DNA from: Chlorops oryzae
Lineage: Eukaryota > Arthropoda > Insecta > Diptera > Chloropidae
DNA length: 64,000 nt
Reading direction: 5' to 3'
NCBI GenBank assembly: GCA_020466095.1
Contig: CM035807.1
Span: 101,802,436 to 101,866,435 of the forward strand
Positions 12,401-23,635 of the stretch are shown one piece after another (the stretch's first letter is position 1; the number at the start of each line of letters is the position of its first letter). Below the pieces are notes generated by a model. That model had not been told where the DNA came from and did not search any database. It was given only the letters and a program-made list of their open reading frames with translations. Made by a program: the position numbers and the translations under genes.

Positions 12401-14876
12401 TTTATTCCTTTAACTTTCATCGAGTTTAAGCCCCCCTTCATGCAAGCTGAAAGTGCAGCTGCAGCTTCATCTTTAGCTTCCGCTTAACCCGAAGCCGTCA
12501 TTCGAAAGAGGTGCCGTCTTTCACGTTGTCGGATTTCAATTGTATTCGTCGTTGCTTGAAGGCCATTGCGCTCGCTGTTATTTTTGTTGTGCGTAATTCA
12601 TCAGGTGAAATTTATAATTACTTTCGGGATTACGTTCGCTTTTCATTTTGCTTCCATTAACCAGAATTCACAGAACGTTTTGCTGCTTCAGTTTCTGGAG
12701 GAGGAGGAGGAGGTTATTCCATTCCTTTCCGATTTATGTGGAAATTTTTCATAGCCGGCATATCCTGCAGGCTATTACAGCTGAATAAATGGAAATTTTC
12801 CCAAATTAATTTAATGAAAAATCCATTCAATATGCTTTCTTATAACAAAAGTTTCCTACAAGGAATCTGATTTGCCTCATCTCACAGTAATTTTTTAAGT
12901 GAAATTTTCATATTCGGATTCAACGGAAAATTTTACTTAAGAAATGACCATCAAATGCTGTAGGTCGCATTGCAATTATTTAAGATTGTTATCATTTTAA
13001 GTTATCTACTTATGAAATTTTTAATACATACAGTCATATCATCGTATCATAATGCGCTTCTTAATACTCGCTCTTATTGCATCGATTCCAGGTGTGAAGC
13101 GTTTGCAGTGATCGCTTAAGAGATCCATACCCAAAGAAAGAACAACCCATTTAAGTTCTTTTGCAATTTTCCAAAAAAAAAAAAAAAAAATTATGAGGTG
13201 GAATATCCTATTCATCTTCCACCAACGTCACTTCATACAAAAAGTATCATGCTCGCAAAAAACAAATTTTTTTTTTGGAATTTTTAATGCACGAATTTTT
13301 AGATGGGGAATAAAATTCGCCCAAATCGGCCACCTATTTTTTTACCACACCACTGAATGCGTGAAATTAGAAGCGAACATAATTACTCAATCACCAAGCG
13401 AAGAAAAATAATTTTTTTGTTATTTTTGTGCTTTTATTTTTTGTTTTTATTTTTGGTTTTGAAATGAAAATTCGGGGAATTTCTCCAAACTATTGCAGTC
13501 AGTCGTGCTGGAAAATATTCCTTGGGGGCTTTTTCGAGTATTAAAAAAGTATTATGAAAACAAAAAAAGACCCAGGGCTCTCTTAAAAAAGCCGGAGCTT
13601 CTTGAAAACAATTTGAAATGAAGACTAAAAGCTCATTAGTTCCCGAAATTATGACCAAAAAAATTAATTAATTAAACTGCTTTGAATAAAACTCTTGGGG
13701 TTTTGTGCGCCACTTGATAGAGTCTGAGCGCTGATTCTCGCTAAATTTCCGATTGCAGTTGAGGGATTATCACAATTTTTATTGTTTTTTTTTCACACTT
13801 ATTTTAAGCTTTCAAGTAGGTACTCATCTCATAATTGAATAAAAAAAATTTTTTTAATAGATACATAAAAGCTACATATAACGGATACATGAACTCGGTG
13901 TACTTTTAAATCATTTTCTTTTTTTTTGAAGTTTTCGCTATAATTTCGAAATTTGTTTTAACATGAAAAAATTGTAAATAAAATTCATCGAGTACTCTTT
14001 TCTCTGGAAACAAAATATTACACAAAAATGGACCAGCATGCAATTGCACCTATTGAAAAAGTGTAATCAAACTTTATCCGCAGATTGCTTTGATAGAAGC
14101 AAAAAAAAAAAAAAATTTTTCAGTTTTTCATAAAAACAGTTTCAAAGGGTTCATCTGATTTTCATTTGTTTTTCTTTTTGATTTGGGGAGAAATTTTTTT
14201 GGTTTTTAATTTCATTCGCAAAAAATTTCAATGCTTAGATAAGTTCATTTCAAAAGAAACAAAAGGCTTTTTCATCGGTGCAGTGATCCGATTTAAGCTT
14301 AATGAACTTTATTCTGTTGTGCAGTGGGACAAGTGAGTTGAAATGAAAAATCCGAGGATTAATTCCGCCCGCTTGTCTTCTTTTATACTCACAATATAAA
14401 ATGCATTGCGGTTGAAGCAGGAACAAATTTTTGCTAAGACCGAAAATTCAATACATATTATAGGTAAGTTTGTTTTCCGATAAAGTAAGAAACAACTTTC
14501 ATTAAATGCTCCTAACTCCATTGACTTTAAAAATAAAGACCTATTCCCATCGAGTACGCATTCTCTTCCGCCTTCAACCTGGTAGCTACTAAGTTACTGC
14601 AACTATTAACACGAAAAAAAAATATTTTTTGAATATATTCAGTCCAATACAACCACACTCAAAGTATACTATGTAAAGGTGTTATAGTTAGGCCAGCCTG
14701 GTAATACAATACCCGAGACATAGATAAATAATTAGCTTCATTTGCTTGTACCTTTTTTTGCAAAAGAATCCCCACGATTACGCCCACTAAGACAAGTTAT
14801 ACAGGGGATATTCATTAGCATAAAAGGAGAATCATTCTGACTTCCGCTGAATTGCCTTGCAAAGGGTCTGGCTGAC
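9481..14876. other. No gene recognised
   Basis: Probable upstream intron of the beat gene. TG-rich microsatellites at 9495-9570, homopolymer A/T runs throughout, and a GGAGGAGGAGGAGG run near 12700. Short frames only. Confidence 0.5.
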
Positions 14877-15083
14877 TGCGGCCCCCTGAAAGCAATTTAC
14901 AAAAAAACTTATTCAGCTTTGGAGATATAAAATTTTGAAAAAAGGCTTCCTAAAAACTAGGATTTTCAAGGATATTTCAAGGACTATTCTAAATAGAAAC
15001 CAAAAAAGTGTTTCCTGGAGTGTTTTTTGGTAGCATCTATCGGAAACTCAACAAAAGTTTAAAATTCCTTTCAGGGGGCCGCA
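14877..15083. mobile_element. MITE with TGCGGCCCCCTGAAAG ends
   Basis: TGCGGCCCCCTGAAAGCAAT at the left is mirrored by CTTTCAGGGGGCCGCA at the right. AAAAAAACTT and AAGTTTAAAA extend the arms. Confidence 0.7.
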
Positions 15084-15159
15084 CTCTAAATATAATATAA
15101 CAGGAAATCCAAAAAAAATTTTTTTTTTAATTTTTACACTGAGAAAATTTTTTTTCACA

Positions 15160-15905
15160 CAACTAACTTCTTATCTGATTTAGTTTTGGAGATATTTGTC
15201 AAAATGTAAATGCATTTCTTTGTTAGTTGTACTGGCGGCATGAGTTTAAAAAATCATATTTCTGAACTCTGGCTAGTGTTCGCTTACTTTTTTGTAAACA
15301 TCTCAAAAAGTATATTTCCGAATTTGATTAATTTTCTTCTGGTAAAAGATATTTCCTTGAGGAATTTTCTAAACATATTTAATAAGTGGTGTAGCGACAG
15401 AAATGCACTGAAAAAAACTTTTAAGATTTTCTTTTTATTTTTGTGAACATTTTTTTCTCCGTGTAGGTAGGTAGTTTGAAGTGGCTGCCACTTAGGCCGT
15501 TAATCGGCCCATTGTGATACCAAGGAGGTTTTCTTGTGTTTGTGTGAGTGTATGTCTTTTTATGTAGTGTATCCCTCACATGCGATTTTTGAAAAAACCA
15601 GTGCTAGGCTTGGAACATTACACTCCGTTTCGCCTGTGCCGGGAATCGAACATCGGACCCTGGGATCAAGAGCATAGCACGCATCCCCTACGCTATCCCA
15701 GAGCCACTTTTCTCCGTGTAAAAATTTAAAAAAAATATTTTTGAATTTCCTGATATTTTAAAAATCAGCCAACGTTTTTTTCGTCCGACTATCTTAATTA
15801 GCTTTTGAGATTTTTAGAAAAATGTAAGTGCATATTTTTGTTATTTTTACGAGCGGCATGAGTTAAAAAAAATAATGTTCCTGAACTTTGACCTCGTTGA
15901 GCACC
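15160..15905 (+). repeat. Imperfect direct repeat of about 100 bp flanking SINE copy 1
   Basis: 15172-15271 and 15789-15890 share AAAATGTAAATGCAT, GGCGGCATGAGTT and CTGAACT in order. Together with a GGACCACCCTAATTATAC end near 16040 this suggests an old larger transposon; the class is unclear. Confidence 0.5.
15466..15707 (-). mobile_element. tRNA-derived SINE, copy 1
   Basis: On the minus strand a tRNA-like head carries an A-box-like GGATAGCGTAGGGGATG and a B box (GTTCGATTCC, complement at 15642-15652). A body follows and the element ends in an ACCT/ACCTA run. A 13-bp duplication TTTTCTCCGTGTA flanks it at 15453-15465 and 15708-15720. It is about 95% identical by eye to the copy at 61166. 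Confidence 0.85.
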
Positions 15906-16039
15906 CCCTAAATGATGTCCGATCGATCTAAATCTTTTCATTTCCCTATTCTGTTGCCCTCTACTACATTTTGAGAGGATAACTCGCAAAATCCAACACA
16001 AAATAATTTTCCCATACAATTTTGGACCACCCTAATTAT

Positions 16040-17078
16040 ACAGTGTATACGCAGCTTATAAGACCTTCCAGAAGTACTTTTTTTCTTCATATAAACTTAA
16101 CATCCATGAAACTAAAATGTGGGCATTCATCGAGAAACGAAATTTCTCCACCAGACATATAACTTTTAAGCTCATTTCAGTGCGAGAAAAAGTTAAGCTA
16201 AGTCATCTGTTGCGTTCATATTTATTTCATTGTTAATATTTAAACGTTGAACTTTTATTTGTTGAACTTTTATCTGAACATAAAGTGCACTTTATCGGAG
16301 CATTCTGTCTTGGGAATAGAGTCTACAACAAAAAAAAAAAAAACAAAATAAACCAATGCAAATCCCTTTATGAAAGGTGCATTTCCTTTACAATTTCGTG
16401 CCATCGTTACAACAAAAAATTTTCCCATTTTCTCAAGCTAATCTGAAACACCTGTAACGAACTTTTTATTGCTTGCGAGTAAAACAATTTTTCCAGATAC
16501 AATGCACTTTGTTTATCCCGGCAGAGGAGAACTTTTAATTGCTTCTATTTCCTGGGATCCCATGACGTTGGAGCATTGGAAAAAGGGAAGTGATAGCATC
16601 CAGAGAGCTTAGAAGCAAAAGCAATAGGAACATAAATCGTCGTGGTTTTGATAGACTATTCGGTTGAGGAGCTTTCTCTTCCCATTTCAGCAGATTTTTT
16701 GCCTTTCGTTTTGTTTATACGCCTTTTCTTTTCATCCCTTCTTCATGATGTGCGTGTTTGAAGCATCTCTTTTTCCAATTTTTGGTTTGTTTTTTTTTTT
16801 TTTTTTTTTTGTTGTTTGGTCTATTTTAAAAGTTTGTTATGACAAAGAGATAACGAAGTGCTTGAATTTGTTTCGTTGGATAAAGTTTTTTGGAAAAAAA
16901 AGGGAAACAAACACAAGAGCACTTTGATTGAAGAGTGTCAATAAATAACTGTAGCTTTTTGTAAAGAAAACAATTTTTTTCCCTTTGAGTATTTATGAAA
17001 GAAGAGAAGATTTATGAAATCCTTTCACTTGTACTGCAAGAATTTTCCAATATTTTTATTTTCGATTTTCTTTTGCAG
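16040..17078. other. No gene recognised; leads into the beat exon acceptor
   Basis: AT-rich with a long poly-T near 16790. The polypyrimidine tract TTTTCTTTTGCAG at its end is a good acceptor for the exon at 17079. Confidence 0.5.
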
Positions 17079-17145
17079 TGAAAGAAAAAAAAAGACAACA
17101 CAAGCGTTTGACAAACGACAGTGATCGATAAATACTTTGCACAAA

Positions 17146-17212
17146 ATGCAGCTTTGGAGTTTTGAGAAAATTGCGATTGCAGCTACGATTCTTTTATGGT
17201 TTCTATCGGTTG
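17146..17212 (+). CDS. beat: beaten path (beat) family gene, first coding exon (signal peptide)
   Basis: This exon encodes 22 residues plus the first base of a glycine codon. It starts at the ATG after ACAAA and has a hydrophobic core (IAIAATILLWFLSVG) typical of a signal peptide. It ends at a canonical donor (GTTG|GTAAGT). The phase-1 junction joins in frame to the exon at 62795, giving SVG-VVSS followed by the Ig domain. A strong acceptor (TTTTCTTTTGCAG, ending at 17078) suggests the exon begins at 17079, so the 5' UTR continues in upstream exons. Beat proteins are neuronal cell-surface or secreted Ig proteins that act in axon guidance and bind Side-family partners (family knowledge). No other exon was recognised between the two, but a small alternative exon cannot be excluded. 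Confidence 0.8.
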
Positions 17213-17336
17213 GTAAGTTAAAAAAAAAAATTAAGTTTTTCTATTATATTTTCATAGCGATTGAATAAGAGTCACTGTAAAATGCTTGCAAGTAATTCAA
17301 AAATAATTTTCATATTCACTTTGGGTGCATTTTAAG

Positions 17337-17541
17337 TTAACCTTTATGTTAAGGGAGTCCAATTAAAAAAAAAAAACTGTGAGAAATCTATTAGTTAATT
17401 AGTTGATCGTGAAGAAATTACGCAAATATTTTTTTCAAATTACTTTTTTAATGAACTTTCATATTAAATGAATGAGTATAAAAGACCACGTCAAATGAAT
17501 GCCTCTCTACAGTGAGTTTTCGTTCGGCAAATCTTTGAAAA
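17337..17541 (+). promoter_or_regulatory. Promoter and 5' UTR of gene A
   Basis: TATAAAAG lies at 17477-17484 and the initiator CAGT at 17510-17513, giving a predicted start at 17511 and a 31-nt 5' UTR. Upstream it shares an alignable block with B-D: a CCAATTAA tract, AACTGTGA, TTAGTTGAT and TTTTTTAATGAA. Confidence 0.75.
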
Positions 17542-18770
17542 ATGTTTTGGAAAGCGGCTATAACATTGCTCGCTATAATAATAATAATAGGCGTGGCGAA
17601 AGGAAAGGTATTTAGTAATTTCGATTAAGACGCCCACACAGAATTGAAATATTTTCTTTCAAGCCGCAGCTCGAATCTCTAAACAACATAAACACTTCGA
17701 AGATCGAGGGGGAAAACTCTAAAGGAGAAAAAAATAAATCAACTTTTGATAGTCAGATTAAAAATGGGTCCAATCAAAGTTCGAGTGAAAAAATGGGAAA
17801 ATCTCTTCATGATTGCAAGCTGTCACAATTATGTTTGGAAGCCGTAGGTCACAATTTACCGTGGACGATAGCATGGAGGTCTCCTCAAACTGCAACTGTT
17901 TCTGAAGCTCTAAACAAGGATAAAGATGATTTCGGCATTCGAAATAAGACTAATATTCCCATAGCTCATCCCTCTAAACTAGCTCATAAAACAGTGCACA
18001 CCTCCAATTTTGTTAATTCCACCAAAATTTCCTCAATCACATTATCTGCCAACAACAATTCAGTTAATCATGTATTACATCATAATACTGTGAATCATAC
18101 ACTCAGCAGTGCTCATCATCCGATTGTCTTAAGTCATGATTTTCACGGTCAGAGCAACCAGTTTCCTTATAACGACTTTCCATGGAACAGTAGTTTTCCA
18201 TCCAAAACAGAATTGTCTAAAAGAAAAAAAACATTTAACTCGTCGCATGAACAGTCGAATGAAGATTATGTTGGGGACTCTGATTGGGATTCTGATCAAG
18301 AAACTGATGACAATTATGATGATCATTTTCATGAAGATTCCCGAGAAAACACCACAGACCATTCCGATGAAAATTTAAATGAATCTGAAAAGCAAAGACG
18401 AAACAAAGTGGCCTATAAGATGTGCAAAGAACTTAACGGTTTCAAATTGTGGAAGTGTCTCATCCATCTGGAATTCCCAGCATTCAAATGTGCATTATTA
18501 GGAGATTTAGAATTCAAAATATGTACCGCTAGAATAGCTGGAGAAGACTCCGACTTAATTTCGGGTGTTCAAGCACCCTGTATCATATTTAATGGTGAAC
18601 AGTTTAGAATATGTTTAAAAGTTGTTAGCTGTTCGAATTGCAGAGTGATTCGAAATCCAAAACCAACAATATCATTTTGCAGGCTTTCAAATAAAAAACA
18701 TGTGTTCCAAGATTGTATTGAGGAATATTTGATTTATCGACAGATTTCTCCAACGAATTATGGGGAATAA
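17542..18770 (+). CDS. Nested gene A: secreted acidic protein with ten-cysteine C-terminal domain
   Basis: Two exons, 17542-17607 and 17664-18770, are separated by a 56-nt phase-0 intron (AAG|GTATTT...TTTCAAG|CCGCAG) and give 390 residues. A second AG six bases further on would remove two residues (PQ). Exon 1 is a signal peptide (MFWKAAITLLAIIIIIGVAK). Residues 66-79 carry MGKS-xxx-C-x5-C, shared with genes B-D. The middle is rich in Asn, His and Ser with many N-x-S/T sequons, then an Asp/Glu-rich stretch at about residues 222-264. The C-terminal 120 residues hold ten cysteines at 276, 287, 298, 309, 328, 339, 345, 348, 361 and 373. The first four are spaced exactly 11 apart. An AATAAA overlaps the stop codon. 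A TATA box and CAGT initiator lie upstream. Function is unknown; it is predicted to be extracellular. Confidence 0.85.
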
Positions 18771-18789
18771 ATCAAGCGATTTAAATATA

Positions 18790-21142
18790 TTTTAATCGTG
18801 CATATAAGTCTATTTAACTGTGAAGTCCAATCGTAAGACTCAAAATAATTCATTCCTTTAATGAGCTTTAAAAAAATTTCAGGCACACCCTATCTATCAA
18901 CATTCCATTGAGCCATGTAATCCATCGGAATATTGTAACTATATAACAAAAAAATAGTGGTATTCTAAGGTAAAGAATAAAAATATTTATTTTTCTTCAA
19001 GTGTTTTAACAAGCTTGTTTTTAAGCTCCCCATAATCACTCAAAACTAGCAATTTCACCAGTCACTGGTCGGGTCGGCAGTTTATACATTATCTTTACCC
19101 TACCGGGTCGGTAGCGAATAAAGACATGGTAGCTGGGGATGGTTGACGGATCAATTCGCCGGTTGAATATCACTGGTGTATGGCATAGAAGAGGGACGGA
19201 TAACTTCACTTAACCCCCAAATCAGATTAAATACGAAATATTATGTGGTTTTAGTTGATATTTTCCATAACTTGGCATCACTGAAGTACGATGTAGAGTA
19301 CAAATACTTGACAGGAAAAAGGCCTCCCACGTTTGAAATGAAAACAGTATTATAGCCAATCTATTTTTCTATTTTATTATGACTAGTAATGGCTACTCAA
19401 CAAAGACTAGCATAAGGGCAGACAACATATTTCGGTACTACTACTCCTCCGAAATCACTGTTGCAAGGGGAAAATTCTCTTAAATTTTGTTTTGAAATCT
19501 TAATTAACTTGATCCCCAAAACATCTCTCAAGACTATTCTCTCCTATGTCTTCACTTAATTTTGGGAAGATTTTCCTAAACTGGCAAGTGTCCAATACCT
19601 ATGATCAGTTGAAAAATTTTTAGCCTCGATCAAGAATTGATCTATTATTGCTGAGGAGGAGGGATTAGAAGGGCGATGGAAGGTTAGAGTGAAGAGAGGG
19701 AAAGAGACGTATAGATGGAGAGAGGGGAGTCTTAATGTCTACTTTCTGGCCTCCAGTTTTCCTATCCTAGTGGGCACATTCCAAATTTTCGTTTTCCTAT
19801 CTTTGCTTAACGAAGTTAGATAGATCCCTCAGCTATAATGATAGGATAATAAATTTAGCTCTGTGTGTAAAATCCACTTTTTTTCTTCCTTTTTAAGATT
19901 CAGTTTTACTTTAACTCGGAAACTTTGAGTAATCCATTCATGGCTAAATCAGAAAATAATAAATTATTTGCAATTTTCACCTGATCCGATCTCACAAGGT
20001 CTTACACTATACTACCAGACCGTCTTATTCGGAACTAGCTTGGAGTGGGGTATCCAAAGCATTGAGAAAGAATCCAGTAATTTTGGTTTCGATTTTACTT
20101 CATCACCCATACTTTTGGTAGACCTACATGAAAATTTTTTGCTATTCAGATATATATGGCTAAAAAATATAAAAATGGTAATAAACAAATAATTTTAAAT
20201 TAGAGTGGTTTACTCTAGCTCAATAAATGGCAAACTAGAGCAAGTACATACTATAAATTTTCTCTGCTGTATGCTTATACTGACACTCACAATAAAGTTC
20301 TCAATGTATGGTTGAAAGATCTTATAAATCTAATTTAGAACGTAAGAACCACTTCAATAAGCGCAGAACAACACAAGAAAAATTTCTAAAGTGTGAGCGG
20401 CCAGAAAAACCTAAATAAAGGCACTGAGACTGATTGGTAGCAAAGCAGTAGCAAAATCATATTCGGAACAATGTCGAAAACGCAACACAGGAGGCATTAA
20501 ACCGAAAATAATTAATGAGTCAAGAATTGCCTGTGAACTTTACTTTTGGAAATAAAACTCATAAGATTGGGCGACCCAAAGCTTTCAGAAACAAGACATG
20601 AGTAAATGGCTCACGAAATGATTGAGTGGCTATTTTATATCAGCCAGAAGTAGCTTTATGAAGATGATGGCCTCTCATCTCGAATTCGAGATAACTAGGA
20701 ATACATCTCGTATCATAAAGTTTACCCATACTGAAAAACATACAACACGTGTGAAATGTTGACGATCCCATGTATAAGCTCTTTTTTGAACCATTAAAAC
20801 TCAGACTCTGATCTACATACATTAAATTTTTTAATACATTCAATGCTTTGCAGAATCATCCACGTTTGTTTAAAATCCAATTTTGAGCTGTGCAGTTGAT
20901 TTCGCTTAAGAAACTCGATGCTTGAAAGCAAAGTTCAGAACATCGCTTACATCATATAAGTATCAATGATAAATCGTGTATGGACAACGTCATTTGTTCA
21001 CCTCATTTCCAATTGCAAGTTCTTCACCTTGCGCCCATATAAATAGATTGCAGTGTTGTCAATCTATTTTAATTTCTGGTCATAGTGAAATTCCCGAATC
21101 TATTTCAAACTACATTTTCAAATTCACTTTGAATACATTTAA
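18790..21142. other. Spacer between nested genes A and B, no gene recognised
   Basis: AATAAA near 18978 could serve gene A as a distal signal. Purine-rich GGAGGGATTAGAAGG-type sequence lies at 19650-19730. No extra copy of the family's N-terminal motif was found. Confidence 0.5.
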
Positions 21143-21340
21143 GGTTACCCTCTACCTTGAGTGAATGCAATTAAAAAACTGTGAAAAGTCTTGGGCAATC
21201 AGTTGATGGTGATGAAATAACTCAAACAATTTTCTAAATTGGTTTTTTAATGAATTTCCATATCAAGGGCGTTAGTATATAAGACCGTGCGAAATGAGTG
21301 CCTTTCTACAGTAAGTTTTCGTTTGGCGAATCTTTGAAAA
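21143..21340 (+). promoter_or_regulatory. Promoter and 5' UTR of gene B
   Basis: TATATAAG is at 21276-21283 and CAGT at 21309-21312, with a predicted start at 21310. The block from TACCCTCTACC through AACTGTGAAAAGTCTT and CAGTTGATGGTG to TTTTTTAATGAATTTCCAT is shared with the C promoter and more weakly with A and D. Confidence 0.75.
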
Positions 21341-22825
21341 ATGTTTTTGAAAGTCGTTTTAACGTTGCTCGCCATTATAATTATAGTCAAGGCGAAAGAA
21401 AAGGTATAAAATCAATTTCGATCTAGAAACCCACAAAGAATTGTAATGATTTCTTTCAAGCCCCAGCTGGAATTTGAAAACAGCACTAACATTTCGAAAG
21501 TGGAACGAGCCAACTCTGGACTGGGAGAACATAATGTTGCCTTTAACAGCAGTAAAACTAAAACCGAAATCAATAGAAATGTGCAGGCAAAAATGGGAAG
21601 ATCCGTATTCATTTGTGCTTTGTTATTTATGTGTGATTATTCGTACGACTACGAGTCCGATTACGATTCTGAATCTGAATATGAATCTGAATATGAATCT
21701 GAATCTGAATCTAAGGAGAAGAGAAAATCACGAAAAAAGTTTACCGATTGGCATAAACTTGTAATAAGCACGGTAAATCAGCCGAAACCGAGACCAACAC
21801 CCACCAAAGCTCCAACCACTGCTAAACCTGCAACAACGAGAGCTCCAACCACCAAAACTGCAGCCACGACGAGACCTCCAACCACTACTAGACCTCCAAC
21901 CACTACTAAACCTCCAACCACTACTAAACCTCCAACCACTACCAGACCTTCAACCACTACTAGACCTCGAACCGAAGCTCCAAAGAATCACATTTCTCCA
22001 ACTCCGAAAAACCCAACTCCTACAGATTTTCAACCTCAAAATCTTCAGCACCCTTATTCCAACATTGGAAGCAATTCAAACCCTTCGAACAACTTTGGTA
22101 ATAACTCCCCAACAACACAGCCTTCTAACAATTCCTTTGATCAAATCAAAGACCAGAATAATATTAATCATATTCCAAACAGTGGTACTTCTGCGGACAA
22201 ACAAAATCAAAACCCTCAAAATCAAGTTTCTAATACGGCTTTTCCTACAAGCCTGCCTAATTCTAGTTCCCACATTTCACAATCTATAAACTCAAGTAAT
22301 AATTCCTCAAGCTCATCGTCATCTAATAGCAATTCTTACAATCAAGTATCTCATCAAAATATTTATAATCACGTACCGAATAATGGTTATCTACCGAATG
22401 CGCAAAACCCTTATATTCAAGGCCATCCTTCAAACATGAATCATTCTTCTCAAGTTCCTCAATCGGGTTCCTACGTCTCGAACTTTGTGAATTCAAGTAA
22501 CAATTCCTCGAATTCTTTATCGTCTAATAGCAATTCCCATAATCAAATGTCCCAGCAAAATATTTATAACCAGGCTCAAGGTAATGGTTTCCCAAATATC
22601 AATATTCCGAACTTTGGGCTTCCTCCAATCAATAGTGTTCCTAATGCCAACATCCCGAACTTTGGATTTCCTCCAAACACAGGCTTTCCTAATGTCTACG
22701 ATCCAAACATATTCCATTCATCTAGCATTTCTTCTAACTCTTCAAGCAATTCTTCATCTTCTAACAGCGCGTCATCTAACCAATCAATACATCACTCCGT
22801 TAGCTATAACAATCAGATTTTGTAA
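21341..22825 (+). CDS. Nested gene B: secreted Thr/Pro mucin-like, Asn/Ser-repeat protein
   Basis: Exons 21341-21403 and 21461-22825, with a 57-nt phase-0 intron, encode 475 residues. The order is: signal peptide (MFLKVVLTLLAIIIIVKA); the PQLEF block; MGRS-xxx-C-x5-C with cysteines at 73 and 79; a Tyr/Ser/Glu acidic run; DWHK; a Thr/Pro mucin segment at about residues 127-195 built of TTRPP and TTKPP units; Asn/Ser-rich sequence with one full 67-residue unit and part of a second; and Phe/Pro-rich repeats of the NIPNFGFPPNTGFPN type. It ends in a Ser/Asn tail (HHSVSYNNQIL). An AATAAA lies about 100 nt past the stop. The layout recalls larval salivary glue or other mucins. I recognise no named orthologue. 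B is the closest relative of C, in tandem. Confidence 0.85.
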
Positions 22826-22837
22826 TAACACCTTTGC

Positions 22838-23352
22838 TGATTACAAACCGAATTCAGGCGATGCAACTGCTCCATAAAAGCAAAATTTGTAAGCGTCAAA
22901 GTAACTGATTTCCTCCAAACAATGAAAATAAAAAAATTAATCAATTAGAATGTTCATTCGAGTCCAATTGCATCAGTGTTTTATTTAGAAATATAGTTCA
23001 AGCAATTGCTCAGAATATGGGTCGACGAAGATAGTAGACAGCAGCATGCCCCTACATATGAAGGTATGCATATCGAGACACTTCGACTTTAACTGTTACA
23101 GCTACCACTATCGGGTAAAAAACGTGAAAGTCCAACAGGCAGTGATTTATATTCGCTTGGCTCTGTGTCCCAAAACTTTACACTGTTTGGGGCTTTCAGA
23201 ACCAATTCCTCGTTTAATTGTTTCATCAAATGATTCTGGCCAACGTCGTTTATTCCATCTCATATTTGACTTTAACTCTTCACACATCACTCTCATATTA
23301 AATATGTATTGCACTGAAGTCAACGAAATATCAATATTTCGGTCATCGTAAC
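22838..23352 (+). repeat. 3' flank of gene B, duplicated after gene C
   Basis: This 515-bp flank (polyadenylation region and beyond) is nearly identical to 27138-27480 plus 28153-28340 downstream of C. It marks a tandem duplication of gene plus flank. In the C copy the homology is interrupted by a hAT-type element. Confidence 0.85.
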
Positions 23353-23449
23353 AAAAGTCAGTAATTCCTTCAATGCGATCTTCTCGTCACAGTGCAATTA
23401 CCGAAAATATTTCAAATTACATTTTCAAATTCTCTTTCTGACCATTTTA

Positions 23450-23635
23450 ATTTACCTCTTAGCTTTAGTGAGTCAAATTAAACAACTGTGAAAAGTCTTA
23501 CTTAATTAGTTGATGGTGTAGAAATCTTTTTCCAATTTTTTAAAATGAATTTCCATATCAGGTGTATGAGTATTTAAGACCGTGCAAAATAAATGCCTTT
23601 CTACAGTAAGTTTTCGTTTGGCGAATCTTTGAAGA
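23450..23635 (+). promoter_or_regulatory. Promoter and 5' UTR of gene C
   Basis: The TATA-like TATTTAAG is at 23571-23578 and CAGT at 23604-23607, with a predicted start at 23605. The spacing is the same 34 bp as in A and B. The TATA element is the weakest of the four. Confidence 0.7.
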
